In this document: piece after piece, positions 1-8,940 of the stretch
Layout: every line of letters starts with the position of its first letter
Position numbering within the stretch: the first letter of the stretch is position 1
DNA from: JBHHZJ01 sp046758005
GTDB lineage: Bacteria; Pseudomonadota; Alphaproteobacteria; Kiloniellales; J153
Direction: 5' to 3'
Assembly: GCA_046758005.1 (NCBI GenBank)
Contig: JBHHZJ010000081.1
Location: 1 to 15,472 of the forward strand
Length of the DNA stretch: 15,472 nucleotides
Notes under the pieces: generated by a model
Databases searched by the model: none
Told to the model about the DNA's origin: nothing
What the model saw: the letters and a program-made list of their open reading frames with translations, nothing else
Made by a program: the position numbers and the translations under genes

Positions 1-154
1 GCGCGTTCAGGAGTTGCTCCATCGCCTCGCGCGCCATCTTCTCGGCGCGTTCGCGCTCCGCCGGTTGGTCCGCGGCGACGGCCGCGCCCGCGCCGGGCCA
101 CGCGAGGGCCAGCGCCAGAACAAGCGCGGGGACGCCTCGTCGTATGTTTCGCAT
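1..154 (-). CDS. Exported protein of unknown function, 5' end only
   Basis: This leftward gene is cut by the left edge, so only its first 51 codons are visible. It reads MRNIRRGVPALVLALALAWP and continues into GAGAAVAADQPAE. That is a classic Sec signal peptide: a basic n-region (residues 1-6), a hydrophobic core (about 7-20) and small residues before a likely signal peptidase I site near residue 27-28. The mature part begins with a charged, probably helical stretch (AEKMAREAMEQLLNA). The start is supported by a purine-rich ribosome site, AGGAAAGG, just upstream on the minus strand (about 158-169). The product should be periplasmic or secreted. Small alphaproteobacterial exported proteins with a similar beginning exist, but I cannot name a family or function from this fragment. 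Confidence 0.72.
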   Translation of the reverse strand, partial: MRNIRRGVPALVLALALAWPGAGAAVAADQPAERERAEKMAREAMEQLLNA

Positions 155-423
155 GCCTTTCCTTTCCTGCTCCCGTGGGCGGGCCCACCTGGGCCGAATG
201 CCCCATCCTATCCGGAAAACCCACGTGCCGCGCAGCGGCAGGAACGCAGCCAACGGCATCACGCGATTGTAATACGGCGGCGCGGCCCGATTCATCCCGC
301 GCGGCGCGGCTGGTCTCGACAAGCGCGGTGAAGCGTGCGAGGAATCGGGCGGCCGCCGACCCCTTTTTCCGCCAATCCTGTTCGATTGCCGGTCCACGTC
401 CCGAATCAGGAGGTCCCTCGCCC
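155..423. other. Divergent intergenic region between exported-protein gene and amidase
   Basis: These 269 bases separate two divergent genes and should hold both promoters. No convincing pair of boxes was found for the amidase. On the minus strand TACAAT (positions 271-266) matches the -10 consensus at five of six places, but its -35 partner is poor. Two overlapping palindromes lie at 175-195, about 20 bases upstream of the leftward start. The amidase ribosome site, AGGAGG, is at 408-413. No further gene is supported here, although the amidase frame stays open through most of the region. Confidence 0.45.
175..195. repeat. Two overlapping short palindromes
   Basis: GTGGGC-GG-GCCCAC (175-188) and GGCCCA-CC-TGGGCC (182-195) are both perfect 6-bp inverted repeats and share seven bases. 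The element TGGGC/GCCCA therefore occurs three times in alternating orientation with a 7-bp step. The site sits in the 5' untranslated or promoter region of the leftward exported-protein gene. It could be a binding site or a switchable hairpin, but short GC palindromes are common at this base composition. Confidence 0.3.
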
Positions 424-1830
424 ATGTCCGATGATATTGCGCTCGCGCCGGCCGGCGAGATGATCGCCCGGTTCCGCGACGGCAGCCTTTCGCCCGTCGA
501 GGCCACCCGCGCCGCGCTGGAGCGCATCGAGAAGCACGACCCGGCGCTCAACGCGTTCATTCTGGTCGACGCCGAAGGGGCGCTCGCCGAGGCGCGAAGG
601 TCGGAGGAGCGCTGGCGCATCGGCGCGCCGCGCGGCCGGGTCGACGGCGTGCCGGCCTCGATCAAGGACCTCGTGTTGACCAAGGGATGGCCGACGCTGC
701 GCGGCTCCAGGTCCGTCTCCCCGGACCAACCCTGGGAGGAGGACGCGCCTTGCGTGGCACGCCTGCGCGAGCACGGGGCGGTCCTGCTGGGCAAGACGAC
801 GACGCCGGAGTTCGGCTGGAAGGGTGTGACCGACAGCCCGCTCACGGGAATCACGCGCAACCCCTGGAACCCGGAGCGCACGCCGGGCGGCTCGAGCGGC
901 GGGGCCGCGGTGGCGGTCGCCTGCGGCATGGGGGCGCTCGCCATCGGCACCGACGGCGGCGGGTCGATCCGGATTCCGGCGGCCTTCACCGGGATCTTCG
1001 GCATCAAGCCGACCTTCGGCCGCGTGCCGGCCTATCCCGCGAGCCCGTTCGGGACGCTTGCCCACGTCGGCCCCATGACCCGCACCGTGACCGACGCCGC
1101 GATCATGCTGAGCGTGATCGCCGAGCCGGACGTGCGCGACTGGTACGCCCTGCCGCCGGAGGGCACCGGCAAGGCCGCGGACTACACCCAGGGCCTGGAG
1201 CGCGGCGTGAACGGCCTGAAGATCGCGTTCAGTCCGACCTTGGGCGGCCATCCGGTGGACCCGGAGGTCGCGGCCCTGGTCGGCGCGGCGGCGAGGCGCT
1301 TCGAGGATCTAGGCGCGCACGTCGAGGAGGCCGACCCCGGCCTGCCCGACTGCGCGACCCCGTTCCGCTATCACTGGTACGCCGGCGCGGCGAACCTGCT
1401 TTCCGGCTTCGGCGAGGAGCAGAAGGCGGCCGTGGACCAGGGCTTGCGCGACATCGCCGCGGAGGGCGCCGGCTACTCGGCCCTCGACTACCTGCGCGCG
1501 GTCAAGGAGCGCGAGGCCATCGGGCTGGTCATGAACCGTTTCCTCGAGACCTACGACCTGCTGCTCACCCCTGCCCTGCCGATCCCCGCGTTCGAGGCCG
1601 GGCTGGAGCGCCCCAAGAGCAGCGACCAGAACCGTTGGGTCGACTGGACGCCGTTCTCCTACCCCTTCAACCTGACCCGGCAGCCGGCGGCGAGCGTCCC
1701 GTGCGGCCTGACCCCGGCCGGTCTGCCCGCCGGGCTGCAGATCGTCGGTCCGTTGTACGCGGACGCGCTGGTGCTGCGCGCGGCCCGCGCGTTCGAGACC
1801 GTCGCGCCGTTCCGCCTGCCGCGGCTCTAG
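424..1830 (+). CDS. Amidase signature family hydrolase
   Basis: The 468-residue protein hydrolyses an amide to a carboxylic acid and ammonia or an amine, probably in the cytoplasm since no signal peptide is seen. The Ser-cisSer-Lys triad is visible: Lys81 in PASIKDL, Ser157 in the TPGGSSGG loop (153-160) and the nucleophile Ser181 in TDGGGSIRIP (176-185), with the family's 24-residue spacing between the serines. The length is normal for stand-alone bacterial amidases. GatA is less likely because no gatB or gatC is adjacent. The frame is open far upstream, but ATG 424 is chosen because AGGAGG (408-413) lies 10 bases before it and the protein then begins like other family members. An MFS transporter gene follows after 12 bp, suggesting an uptake-and-hydrolysis pair. 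The substrate cannot be read from the sequence. Confidence 0.9.
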   Translation: MSDDIALAPAGEMIARFRDGSLSPVEATRAALERIEKHDPALNAFILVDAEGALAEARRSEERWRIGAPRGRVDGVPASIKDLVLTKGWPTLRGSRSVSPDQPWEEDAPCVARLREHGAVLLGKTTTPEFGWKGVTDSPLTGITRNPWNPERTPGGSSGGAAVAVACGMGALAIGTDGGGSIRIPAAFTGIFGIKPTFGRVPAYPASPFGTLAHVGPMTRTVTDAAIMLSVIAEPDVRDWYALPPEGTGKAADYTQGLERGVNGLKIAFSPTLGGHPVDPEVAALVGAAARRFEDLGAHVEEADPGLPDCATPFRYHWYAGAANLLSGFGEEQKAAVDQGLRDIAAEGAGYSALDYLRAVKEREAIGLVMNRFLETYDLLLTPALPIPAFEAGLERPKSSDQNRWVDWTPFSYPFNLTRQPAASVPCGLTPAGLPAGLQIVGPLYADALVLRAARAFETVAPFRLPRL

Positions 1831-1842
1831 CGGCTTCGACGC

Positions 1843-3036
1843 ATGGCCGGAAGCGCCGCGGAAGGCGATACGCGCCCGCTCTGGACGCTGGCGGCGGGCG
1901 GTCTGATGAACTTCGCGCTCGGCAGCCTGTACGCCTGGAGCGTGTTCCTGGAGCCCTTCGAGGCGCGCCTCGGCGCGGCGCGCAGCGATGTGAGCGCCGT
2001 CTTCTCGCTCGCCGTCGCCTGCTTCATCGCCGCCATGCTGTTCGGCCCGTACCTGTACCGCTACCTTCGCGCGCCCTGGCTCGTGGCTTTGACCTGCACC
2101 CTGGCCGGGTCCGGACTGGCGCTGAGCGCCTGGTCGGGCGGGCTGACCGGCCTCGCGCTGGGCTACGGCGTGCTCTTCGGCGCCGCCAATGGTCTCGGCT
2201 ACGGCCTGAGCCTGCAGCTCGTAATCTCGGCGCTGCCCGGGCGGCGCGGCCTGGCGACCGGGATCGTGGTCGCGGCCTACGCCTTGGGCGCGGTCCTGCT
2301 TGCCCCGGTGTTCACGCTCGCGATCAAGAGCGTCGGCCTGGCGGCGACGCTCTCCGGTCTGGCCGCGTTCTTCGCCGCCGTCGCGCTCTTCGTGATCGCC
2401 GCGCTCACCCATACCGGTGCCGAACTGCCGAGGCGGGTCGCACGCGGGGGCGACGGGAGTGCGACGGGTTCGGCCTCTCCCGGATACCGCACCTTCGCGA
2501 TCATGTGGGCCGGGTTCTCCCTCGGATCGACGGCCGGCCTCATGCTGATCGGGCACGCCGCGGGTATCGTGGCCGCCTACGGCGGGAGCGAGCGGGCCGT
2601 CGTGCTCGGCCCTGTGTTCATCGCCGCCGGCAACGGCCTGGGACGGATCGGCGCCGGCTGGCTCAGCGACCGCTTGCCGGTGCGCCGCGTGCTGGCCGGG
2701 GCCGCCGCCTTGGCCGGGCTCGTCCTGCTGCTGCTGGCGCTCGTGCCGCGCGCCGAGATGGCGCTCGCCGTGCTTTGCGGCATGGGCCTGGCCTACGGCG
2801 CGATGGCCGCGGGGTATCCGGTCGCCGTGGCGCACTACTACGGGGTGGCTCGCGTGGGACCGGTCTACGGCCGCCTGATCACCGCGTGGGGTGCCGGCGG
2901 CATCGCCGGGCCGTGGCTCGCCGGGGTGGCGTTCGACCGCAGCGGCGGCTATGGCGGCGCCGTCGCGATTGCGATCGCGGCCGCCGCGCTCGCCCTGATC
3001 GCCAACCTGGCCCTGCCGCGGCACACGCAGGCGTAG
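1843..3036 (+). CDS. MFS transporter, OFA (oxalate/formate antiporter-like) type
   Basis: This 397-residue inner-membrane protein has about twelve hydrophobic segments in two halves, separated by a charged central loop near residues 190-210 (PRRVARGGDG). The first helix region, LMNFALGSLYAWSVFLEPFE, is characteristic of the oxalate/formate antiporter-like branch of the major facilitator superfamily, which moves small organic anions. The length is typical and no break is seen. The gene starts 12 bp after the amidase stop and has no recognisable Shine-Dalgarno sequence before ATG 1843, so its translation is probably coupled to that of the amidase. The pairing suggests it imports the amidase substrate or exports the acid product. 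Family membership is fairly sure, but the transported compound is unknown. Confidence 0.87.
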   Translation: MAGSAAEGDTRPLWTLAAGGLMNFALGSLYAWSVFLEPFEARLGAARSDVSAVFSLAVACFIAAMLFGPYLYRYLRAPWLVALTCTLAGSGLALSAWSGGLTGLALGYGVLFGAANGLGYGLSLQLVISALPGRRGLATGIVVAAYALGAVLLAPVFTLAIKSVGLAATLSGLAAFFAAVALFVIAALTHTGAELPRRVARGGDGSATGSASPGYRTFAIMWAGFSLGSTAGLMLIGHAAGIVAAYGGSERAVVLGPVFIAAGNGLGRIGAGWLSDRLPVRRVLAGAAALAGLVLLLLALVPRAEMALAVLCGMGLAYGAMAAGYPVAVAHYYGVARVGPVYGRLITAWGAGGIAGPWLAGVAFDRSGGYGGAVAIAIAAAALALIANLALPRHTQA

Positions 3037-3277
3037 CCGGCCGGCCCGAGCGGATTAACCGTTCCGTGACGAAGTTCATATAGGTGTAAACATTGTGTTA
3101 CCGCCTCGTGCGACGGTGCGTGCCGCCCGATCTTCCCGTCGACGGCGGGCCGGGACCCCTTGAGGCGATGTCCAGCGCGACCCACGTGTTGCGGGGGCGT
3201 GTAGGCGGGCGGGACGGCGCGGAGAGTCCGGCCGATCCTATGGGCGCCCGGTCGTCCTTACGCGGAAGGTAACAGGC
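3037..3277 (+). promoter_or_regulatory. Intergenic promoter region of the beta-oxidation operon
   Basis: This 241-bp gap has one AT-richer patch, about 3050-3105, that stands out from its GC-rich surroundings. TTAACC (3055-3060, 4/6 to TTGACA) followed by TATAGG (3079-3084, 4/6 to TATAAT, spacer 18) is a possible promoter for the thiolase operon. GTAA-N8-TTAC lies directly downstream, about where transcription would begin. A perfect 10-bp palindrome, CCGTCGACGG, occurs at 3136-3145. The thiolase ribosome site, GGAAGG, is at 3264-3269. The boxes are judged by eye only. Confidence 0.4.
3086..3101. promoter_or_regulatory. Candidate operator, interrupted dyad GTAA-N8-TTAC
   Basis: The 16 bases GTAAACATTGTGTTAC have 4-bp inverted ends and lie immediately downstream of the candidate -10 box of the thiolase operon, a position typical for a repressor site. 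Fatty-acid degradation genes are commonly repressed by TetR-family or GntR-family regulators that release DNA on binding acyl-CoA. This site does not clearly match the FadR or PsrA consensus as I know them, and no regulator gene is present in the window. Confidence 0.27.
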
Positions 3278-4417
3278 ATGCAGAAATCAGTGGTCATTGC
3301 GGGCTACGCCCGGTCCCCGTTTCATTTCGCCGGCAAGGGCGAGCTCGCCAAGGTGCGCCCGGACGAGCTGGCGGCGCAGGTGGTGCGCGGGCTGTTGGAC
3401 AAGACCGGCGTGGACCCGGCCGGGATCGAGGACCTGATCGTGGGCTGCGCGTTCCCCGAGGGCGAGCAGGGCCTCAACGTCGCGCGCCTGATCGGCTTCC
3501 TCGCCGACGTGCCGCTGAACGTGGCCGGCGCCACGGTCAACCGCTTCTGCGGCTCGTCCATGCAGGCGATCCACATGGCCGCCGGGGCGATCCGGATGGA
3601 CGCCGGCGAGGCCTTCATCTGCGCCGGGGTCGAATCCATGACCCGCGTGCCCATGGCCGGCTTCAACCCGATGCTCCACCCGGGCTTGGCCGAGCGCTAC
3701 CCGCAGGCCTACGTCTCGATGGGCGAGACCGCGGAGAACGTGGCCGCCAAGTACGGGATCGCGCGCGAGCGTCAGGAGCGGTTCGCGCTGGAGAGCCACC
3801 GCCGCGCCGCCGCGGCGCGCGAGGCCGGCAAGTTCCAGGACGAGATCGTGCCCGTCCGCCACGGCAACCACACCCTCGACGCCGACGGCTGCATTCGCGC
3901 GGACACCAGCGCCGAGGCGCTCGCCGAGCTCAAGCCGGCCTTCCTGGCCGGCGGCACCGTGACCGCCGGCACGTCATCGCCGCTGACCGACGGCGCGGCC
4001 GCCGTGCTCGTGACGACGGAGGCCTACGCCAAGGCCAACGGGCTTGCGCCGCTCGCGCGCGTGCGCGCGGTGGCGGTGGCCGGCTGCGCGCCCGAGATCA
4101 TGGGCATCGGGCCGATCGTGGCCAGCCGCAAGGCGCTGGCGCGCGCCGGGCTGAAGCTCGACGACATCGACGTGATCGAGCTCAACGAAGCCTTCGCCGC
4201 GCAGGCGCTCGCCTGCGCCGACGAGCTGGGCCTGGATTTGGCCAAGGCCAACCTCGACGGCGGCGCCATCGCGTTGGGGCATCCGCTCGGCGCGACCGGC
4301 GCGCGCATCACCGGCAAGGCCGCACAGCTGCTCAAGCGCGAGGGCAAGACGCTGGCGCTGGCCACGCAATGCATCGGCGGCGGCCAGGGCATCGCCACCA
4401 TCCTGGAGGCCGTCTGA
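3278..4417 (+). CDS. fadA: Acetyl-CoA acyltransferase (3-ketoacyl-CoA thiolase)
   Basis: This cytoplasmic thiolase cleaves 3-ketoacyl-CoA with CoA to acetyl-CoA and a shortened acyl-CoA, the last step of beta-oxidation. The 379 residues carry the full active site: acyl-accepting Cys91 in NRFCGSS (88-94), the NEAFAAQ block (303-309), His335 in GHPLGATGAR, and the acid/base Cys365 in CIGGGQG. ATG 3278 is preceded by GGAAGG at 3264-3269. The stop shares one base with the next start (TGATG at 4415-4419), so translation with the FadN-type gene is coupled. Company with a hydratase/dehydrogenase and an acyl-CoA dehydrogenase favours a degradative FadA-type enzyme over the biosynthetic acetoacetyl-CoA thiolase PhaA. 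Chain-length preference cannot be told from the sequence. Confidence 0.93.
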   Translation: MQKSVVIAGYARSPFHFAGKGELAKVRPDELAAQVVRGLLDKTGVDPAGIEDLIVGCAFPEGEQGLNVARLIGFLADVPLNVAGATVNRFCGSSMQAIHMAAGAIRMDAGEAFICAGVESMTRVPMAGFNPMLHPGLAERYPQAYVSMGETAENVAAKYGIARERQERFALESHRRAAAAREAGKFQDEIVPVRHGNHTLDADGCIRADTSAEALAELKPAFLAGGTVTAGTSSPLTDGAAAVLVTTEAYAKANGLAPLARVRAVAVAGCAPEIMGIGPIVASRKALARAGLKLDDIDVIELNEAFAAQALACADELGLDLAKANLDGGAIALGHPLGATGARITGKAAQLLKREGKTLALATQCIGGGQGIATILEAV

Positions 4418-6762
4418 TGCGCATCGAGAAGGCGGCGGTCATCGGCGCCGGCGTCATGGGCGGCGGGATCGCCGCCCACCTGGCCAACGCCGGCGTGCCG
4501 GTGCTGCTGCTGGACGTGCCCCCAAGCGACAGTACGGGGGACGACGGCGCCGGGCGCAACGCGCTGGCCGAGGGCGCGATCGCGCGCATGCTCAAGGCCG
4601 ACCCGGCACCTTTCATGCACGCGCGCTTCGCAAGACTGGTCACCCCCGGCAACACCGAGGACGATCTCGGGCGCCTGGCCGAGGTCGACTGGATCGTCGA
4701 GGCCGTGGTCGAGGATCTCGAGGTCAAGCGCGACCTGTACCGACGCATCGAGGCCGTCCGCCGCGACGGCTCGATCGTCTCCTCGAACACCTCGACGCTG
4801 CCGCTGGCCCGTCTTATCGAGGGCCTGCCGGACCGATTCGCGAGGGATTTCCTGATCACCCATTTCTTCAACCCGCCGCGCTACATGCGCTTGCTCGAGC
4901 TGGTCGCCGGAGCGAAGACCCGGCCCGAGGCGCGCCAAGCGCTCGGCGATTTCGCCGACCGGCGGCTCGGCAAGGGGGTGGTCGCGTGCCACGACACGCC
5001 CGGCTTCGTCGCCAACCGGGTCGGCAGCTTCTGGCTGCAGTGCGCCGTCGTCGAGGCGCTCGACCACGGCCTCAGGGTCGAGGAGGCCGACGCGGTGATG
5101 AGCCGCCCGCTCGGCATCCCCAAGACCGGGGTGTTCGGCCTGCTCGACCTCGTCGGCCTCGACCTCATGCCCAAGGTGGACGCCAGCCTCGCCGCGACGC
5201 TGCCGAACGATGACGCCTATCACGGCATCCGCCGGCCCTGGCCGCTGCTCGACCGCCTGATCGCGGAGGGCTACACCGGGCGCAAGGGCAAGGGCGGCTT
5301 CTACCGCCTGGACACGAGCGGCGGGCGGCGCGTCAAGGAGGCGATCGACCTGCACACCGGCGATTACGCGCCCGCGGCCAAGCCGGCACTGGAAAGCCTG
5401 CAGGCGAGCAAATCGGGCGGCCTCAAGGCGCTGGTCGAGCACCCGGACCGGGGCGGACGCTACGCCTGGGCCGTGCTGTCGCGGGTCCTCGCCTACGCCG
5501 CCACGCACGTGCCGGAGATCGTCGATACCGTGTGCGACGTCGATCGCGCGCTCAAGCTCGGCTACAACTGGAAATACGGGCCCTTCGAGCTGATCGACCG
5601 CCTCGGTCCCGGGTACCTCGCGCAGCGCCTGGCGCAGGAGGGCCGGGCGGTGCCGCCCTTGCTGCGCGCCGCGGCCGAGGCGGGTGCCTTCTACCGGGTC
5701 CGCGACGGGCGCCGGCAGTACCTGAGTGTGACGGGCGGCTACGCCGACCTGCCGCGCCCCGAAGGCGTGCTGCTGCTCGAGGATGTCAAGCTCCATGCCG
5801 GGCCGCTGGCGAAGAACGCCTCGGCCAGCCTGTGGGACATCGGCGACGGCGTGGTCTGCCTCGAGGTCCACACCAAGCTCAACACCATCGACCCCGACGT
5901 GCTGTCGATGATCGAGACCGCGGTCAAGACGGTCGAGAAGGGTTACAAGGCGCTGGTCGTGTACAACGAGGGCGAGCACTTTTCCGCCGGCGCCAATCTG
6001 GGCCTCGCCCTGTTCGCGGCCAACACCGGCCTGTGGCCGATGATCGAGAGCATGGTCGAGCAGGGGCAGAAGGCCTACCGTCGCCTGAAGCACGCGCCGT
6101 TCCCGGTGGTCGCCGCGCCCTCGGGGCTGGCCTTGGGCGGCGGCTGCGAGATCCTGCTCAACTCGGACGCCGTACAGGCCCACGCCGAGAGCTACGTCGG
6201 CCTGGTCGAGGCCGGCGTCGGCCTGGTCCCGGGCTGGGGCGGCTGCGCCGAGCTGCTGGCGCGCCTGGCCGCCGACCCGAAGCGGCCCAAGGGACCGATG
6301 CCCCCGGTCGCGGCCGCGTTCGAGACCATCGGCATGGCCAAGGTCGCCAAGTCGGCCTTCGAAGCCAGGGACCTCGGCTTCCTGCGCCCGCAGGACGCCA
6401 TCACCTTCAACCGCGAGCGCCTGCTTTCCGAGGCCAAGGCCAAGGCGCTCGAGCTGGTCGAGGGCTACCGGCCGCCCGAGCCGGCGGCGCTCACCCTGCC
6501 CGGGCCGTCGGGCAAGGCGTCGCTCGCCTTCGCGGTGCGCGACCTGCGCCACAAGGGTGTGGCCACGGCGCACGACGAGACCGTGGCCGGCGCGCTCGCC
6601 GAGGTTCTGACCGGCGGTCCGGGCGCGGACATGACCGAGCCGGTCCCGGCCGAGGCCGTGCTCGCGCTCGAGCGCGCCGCGTTCATGAAGCTGGTCAGGA
6701 CCGAGCCCACGCTCCAGCGCATGGAACACACGCTGGAGACCGGCAAGCCGCTCAGAAATTGA
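4417..6762 (+). CDS. Bifunctional 3-hydroxyacyl-CoA dehydrogenase/enoyl-CoA hydratase, FadN type
   Basis: This 781-residue protein covers the two middle steps of beta-oxidation: hydration of enoyl-CoA and NAD-dependent oxidation of 3-hydroxyacyl-CoA. The N-terminal Rossmann domain has GAGVMGG (10-16) and Asp33 for NAD, then SSNTST (122-127) and the His149/Glu161 dyad (THFFNPP and LLELV). A 3HCDH C-terminal domain covers roughly 195-300, with a second such region near 345-435. The C-terminal crotonase domain (about 470-690) has FSAGANL (522-528) and both hydratase glutamates, Glu578 in LGGGCEI and Glu598 in VGLVEAG. This domain order matches Bacillus FadN and is the reverse of E. coli FadB. 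ATG 4417 overlaps the thiolase stop by one base, with GGAGG at 4405-4409. Both activities look intact. Confidence 0.93.
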   Translation: MRIEKAAVIGAGVMGGGIAAHLANAGVPVLLLDVPPSDSTGDDGAGRNALAEGAIARMLKADPAPFMHARFARLVTPGNTEDDLGRLAEVDWIVEAVVEDLEVKRDLYRRIEAVRRDGSIVSSNTSTLPLARLIEGLPDRFARDFLITHFFNPPRYMRLLELVAGAKTRPEARQALGDFADRRLGKGVVACHDTPGFVANRVGSFWLQCAVVEALDHGLRVEEADAVMSRPLGIPKTGVFGLLDLVGLDLMPKVDASLAATLPNDDAYHGIRRPWPLLDRLIAEGYTGRKGKGGFYRLDTSGGRRVKEAIDLHTGDYAPAAKPALESLQASKSGGLKALVEHPDRGGRYAWAVLSRVLAYAATHVPEIVDTVCDVDRALKLGYNWKYGPFELIDRLGPGYLAQRLAQEGRAVPPLLRAAAEAGAFYRVRDGRRQYLSVTGGYADLPRPEGVLLLEDVKLHAGPLAKNASASLWDIGDGVVCLEVHTKLNTIDPDVLSMIETAVKTVEKGYKALVVYNEGEHFSAGANLGLALFAANTGLWPMIESMVEQGQKAYRRLKHAPFPVVAAPSGLALGGGCEILLNSDAVQAHAESYVGLVEAGVGLVPGWGGCAELLARLAADPKRPKGPMPPVAAAFETIGMAKVAKSAFEARDLGFLRPQDAITFNRERLLSEAKAKALELVEGYRPPEPAALTLPGPSGKASLAFAVRDLRHKGVATAHDETVAGALAEVLTGGPGADMTEPVPAEAVLALERAAFMKLVRTEPTLQRMEHTLETGKPLRN

Positions 6763-6777
6763 GGCCGGAGACCAGCC

Positions 6778-8583
<1,806 letters not shown>

Positions 8584-8584
8584 G

Positions 8585-8640
8585 GCGGATTCACGTGATT
8601 GATTGGAGCCGCGAAGTGGGTCCAATCAGTCACGATCCGC
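8585..8640 (+). terminator. Strong hairpin between convergent genes, probable terminator
   Basis: The left arm GCGGAT (8585-8590), a 3-base bulge TCA and CGTGATTGATTGGA (8594-8607) pair with TCCAATCAGTCACG (8621-8634) and ATCCGC (8635-8640), leaving a 13-base loop. That gives 20 pairs with a single T-G wobble. It starts one base after the acyl-CoA dehydrogenase stop codon and overlaps the last codons and stop of the leftward DUF1192 gene. The rightward tail, TCTTGCTCTT, is a weak T-rich tract. It probably ends the beta-oxidation operon and may protect transcripts from both sides. Confidence 0.68.
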
Positions 8641-8827
8641 TCTTGCTCTTGAAGAAGACCTCGCCGGCGGTGTCCAGATAGCTTTTCTTGCTCTCGATCT
8701 TTTCCTTGACCCGCGCGACCTCGGCTTCGAGCTCCGCCAGGTAGGCCTCCAGTTCCGAGACCCCCATCGCGTCGAGGTCCTTGGGCTTGGGCCGCTGGTT
8801 GCGCGGCTCCAGATCCTCGATGTCCAT
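8630..8827 (-). CDS. DUF1192 family small protein
   Basis: The 65-residue protein begins MDIEDLEPRNQ and has a heptad-like helical core, SELEAYLAELEAEVARVKEK (24-43), followed by KKSYLDTAGEVFFKSKSGS. This matches the DUF1192 pattern: a short acidic N-terminus, one coiled-coil helix and a conserved FFK-type end. It is an alphaproteobacterial family of unknown function, often found beside a quinone oxidoreductase gene as it is here. ATG at 8827 is preferred over an in-frame ATG at 8872. It has GGGAGG seven bases upstream, it matches the family N-terminus, and a candidate -10 box (8876-8871) would overlap the 8872 start. The protein is probably cytoplasmic. Its stop codon lies inside the right arm of the downstream hairpin. 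Confidence 0.85.
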   Translation of the reverse strand: MDIEDLEPRNQRPKPKDLDAMGVSELEAYLAELEAEVARVKEKIESKKSYLDTAGEVFFKSKSGS

Positions 8828-8940
8828 CCTCGGGCCTCCCGCATCCGTGGCTTGCCAGTTCCCGAGCGCCATATTAGACCTTCGCGCCGTGCGGCCAAAC
8901 CCGCCGCGCCCGCCGACCCGGCCCCTGGGAGGACCCCCGC
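8828..8940. promoter_or_regulatory. Divergent promoter region, DUF1192 / quinone oxidoreductase
   Basis: On the minus strand TTGGCC (8898-8893) and TAATAT (8876-8871), each 4/6 to consensus with a 16-bp spacer, form a candidate DUF1192 promoter. It would start RNA about 37 bases before ATG 8827. On the plus strand TTGCCA (8852-8857, 5/6) has only a poor -10, TAGACC (8875-8880). GGGAGGA (8927-8933) is the ribosome site of the oxidoreductase, seven bases before its start. Confidence 0.35.

Noticed and set aside
175..423. An N-terminal extension of the amidase to an upstream start
   Set aside because: The extension is Arg/Ala/Pro-rich without family similarity, and a consensus AGGAGG site precedes ATG 424.
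424..1830. Amidase as GatA of the tRNA amidotransferase
   Set aside because: No gatB or gatC is adjacent and the neighbour is a transporter, so a stand-alone amidase is more likely.
687..3083. A plus-strand open frame of about 800 codons overlapping the amidase and MFS genes
   Set aside because: It is an Arg/Gly-rich frame-shifted shadow spanning two real genes, with no domain or ribosome site.
8828..8872. A 15-residue N-terminal extension of DUF1192 from ATG 8872
   Set aside because: It has a passable ribosome site, but it does not look like the family N-terminus and its start overlaps a candidate -10 box. ATG 8827 has a stronger site.
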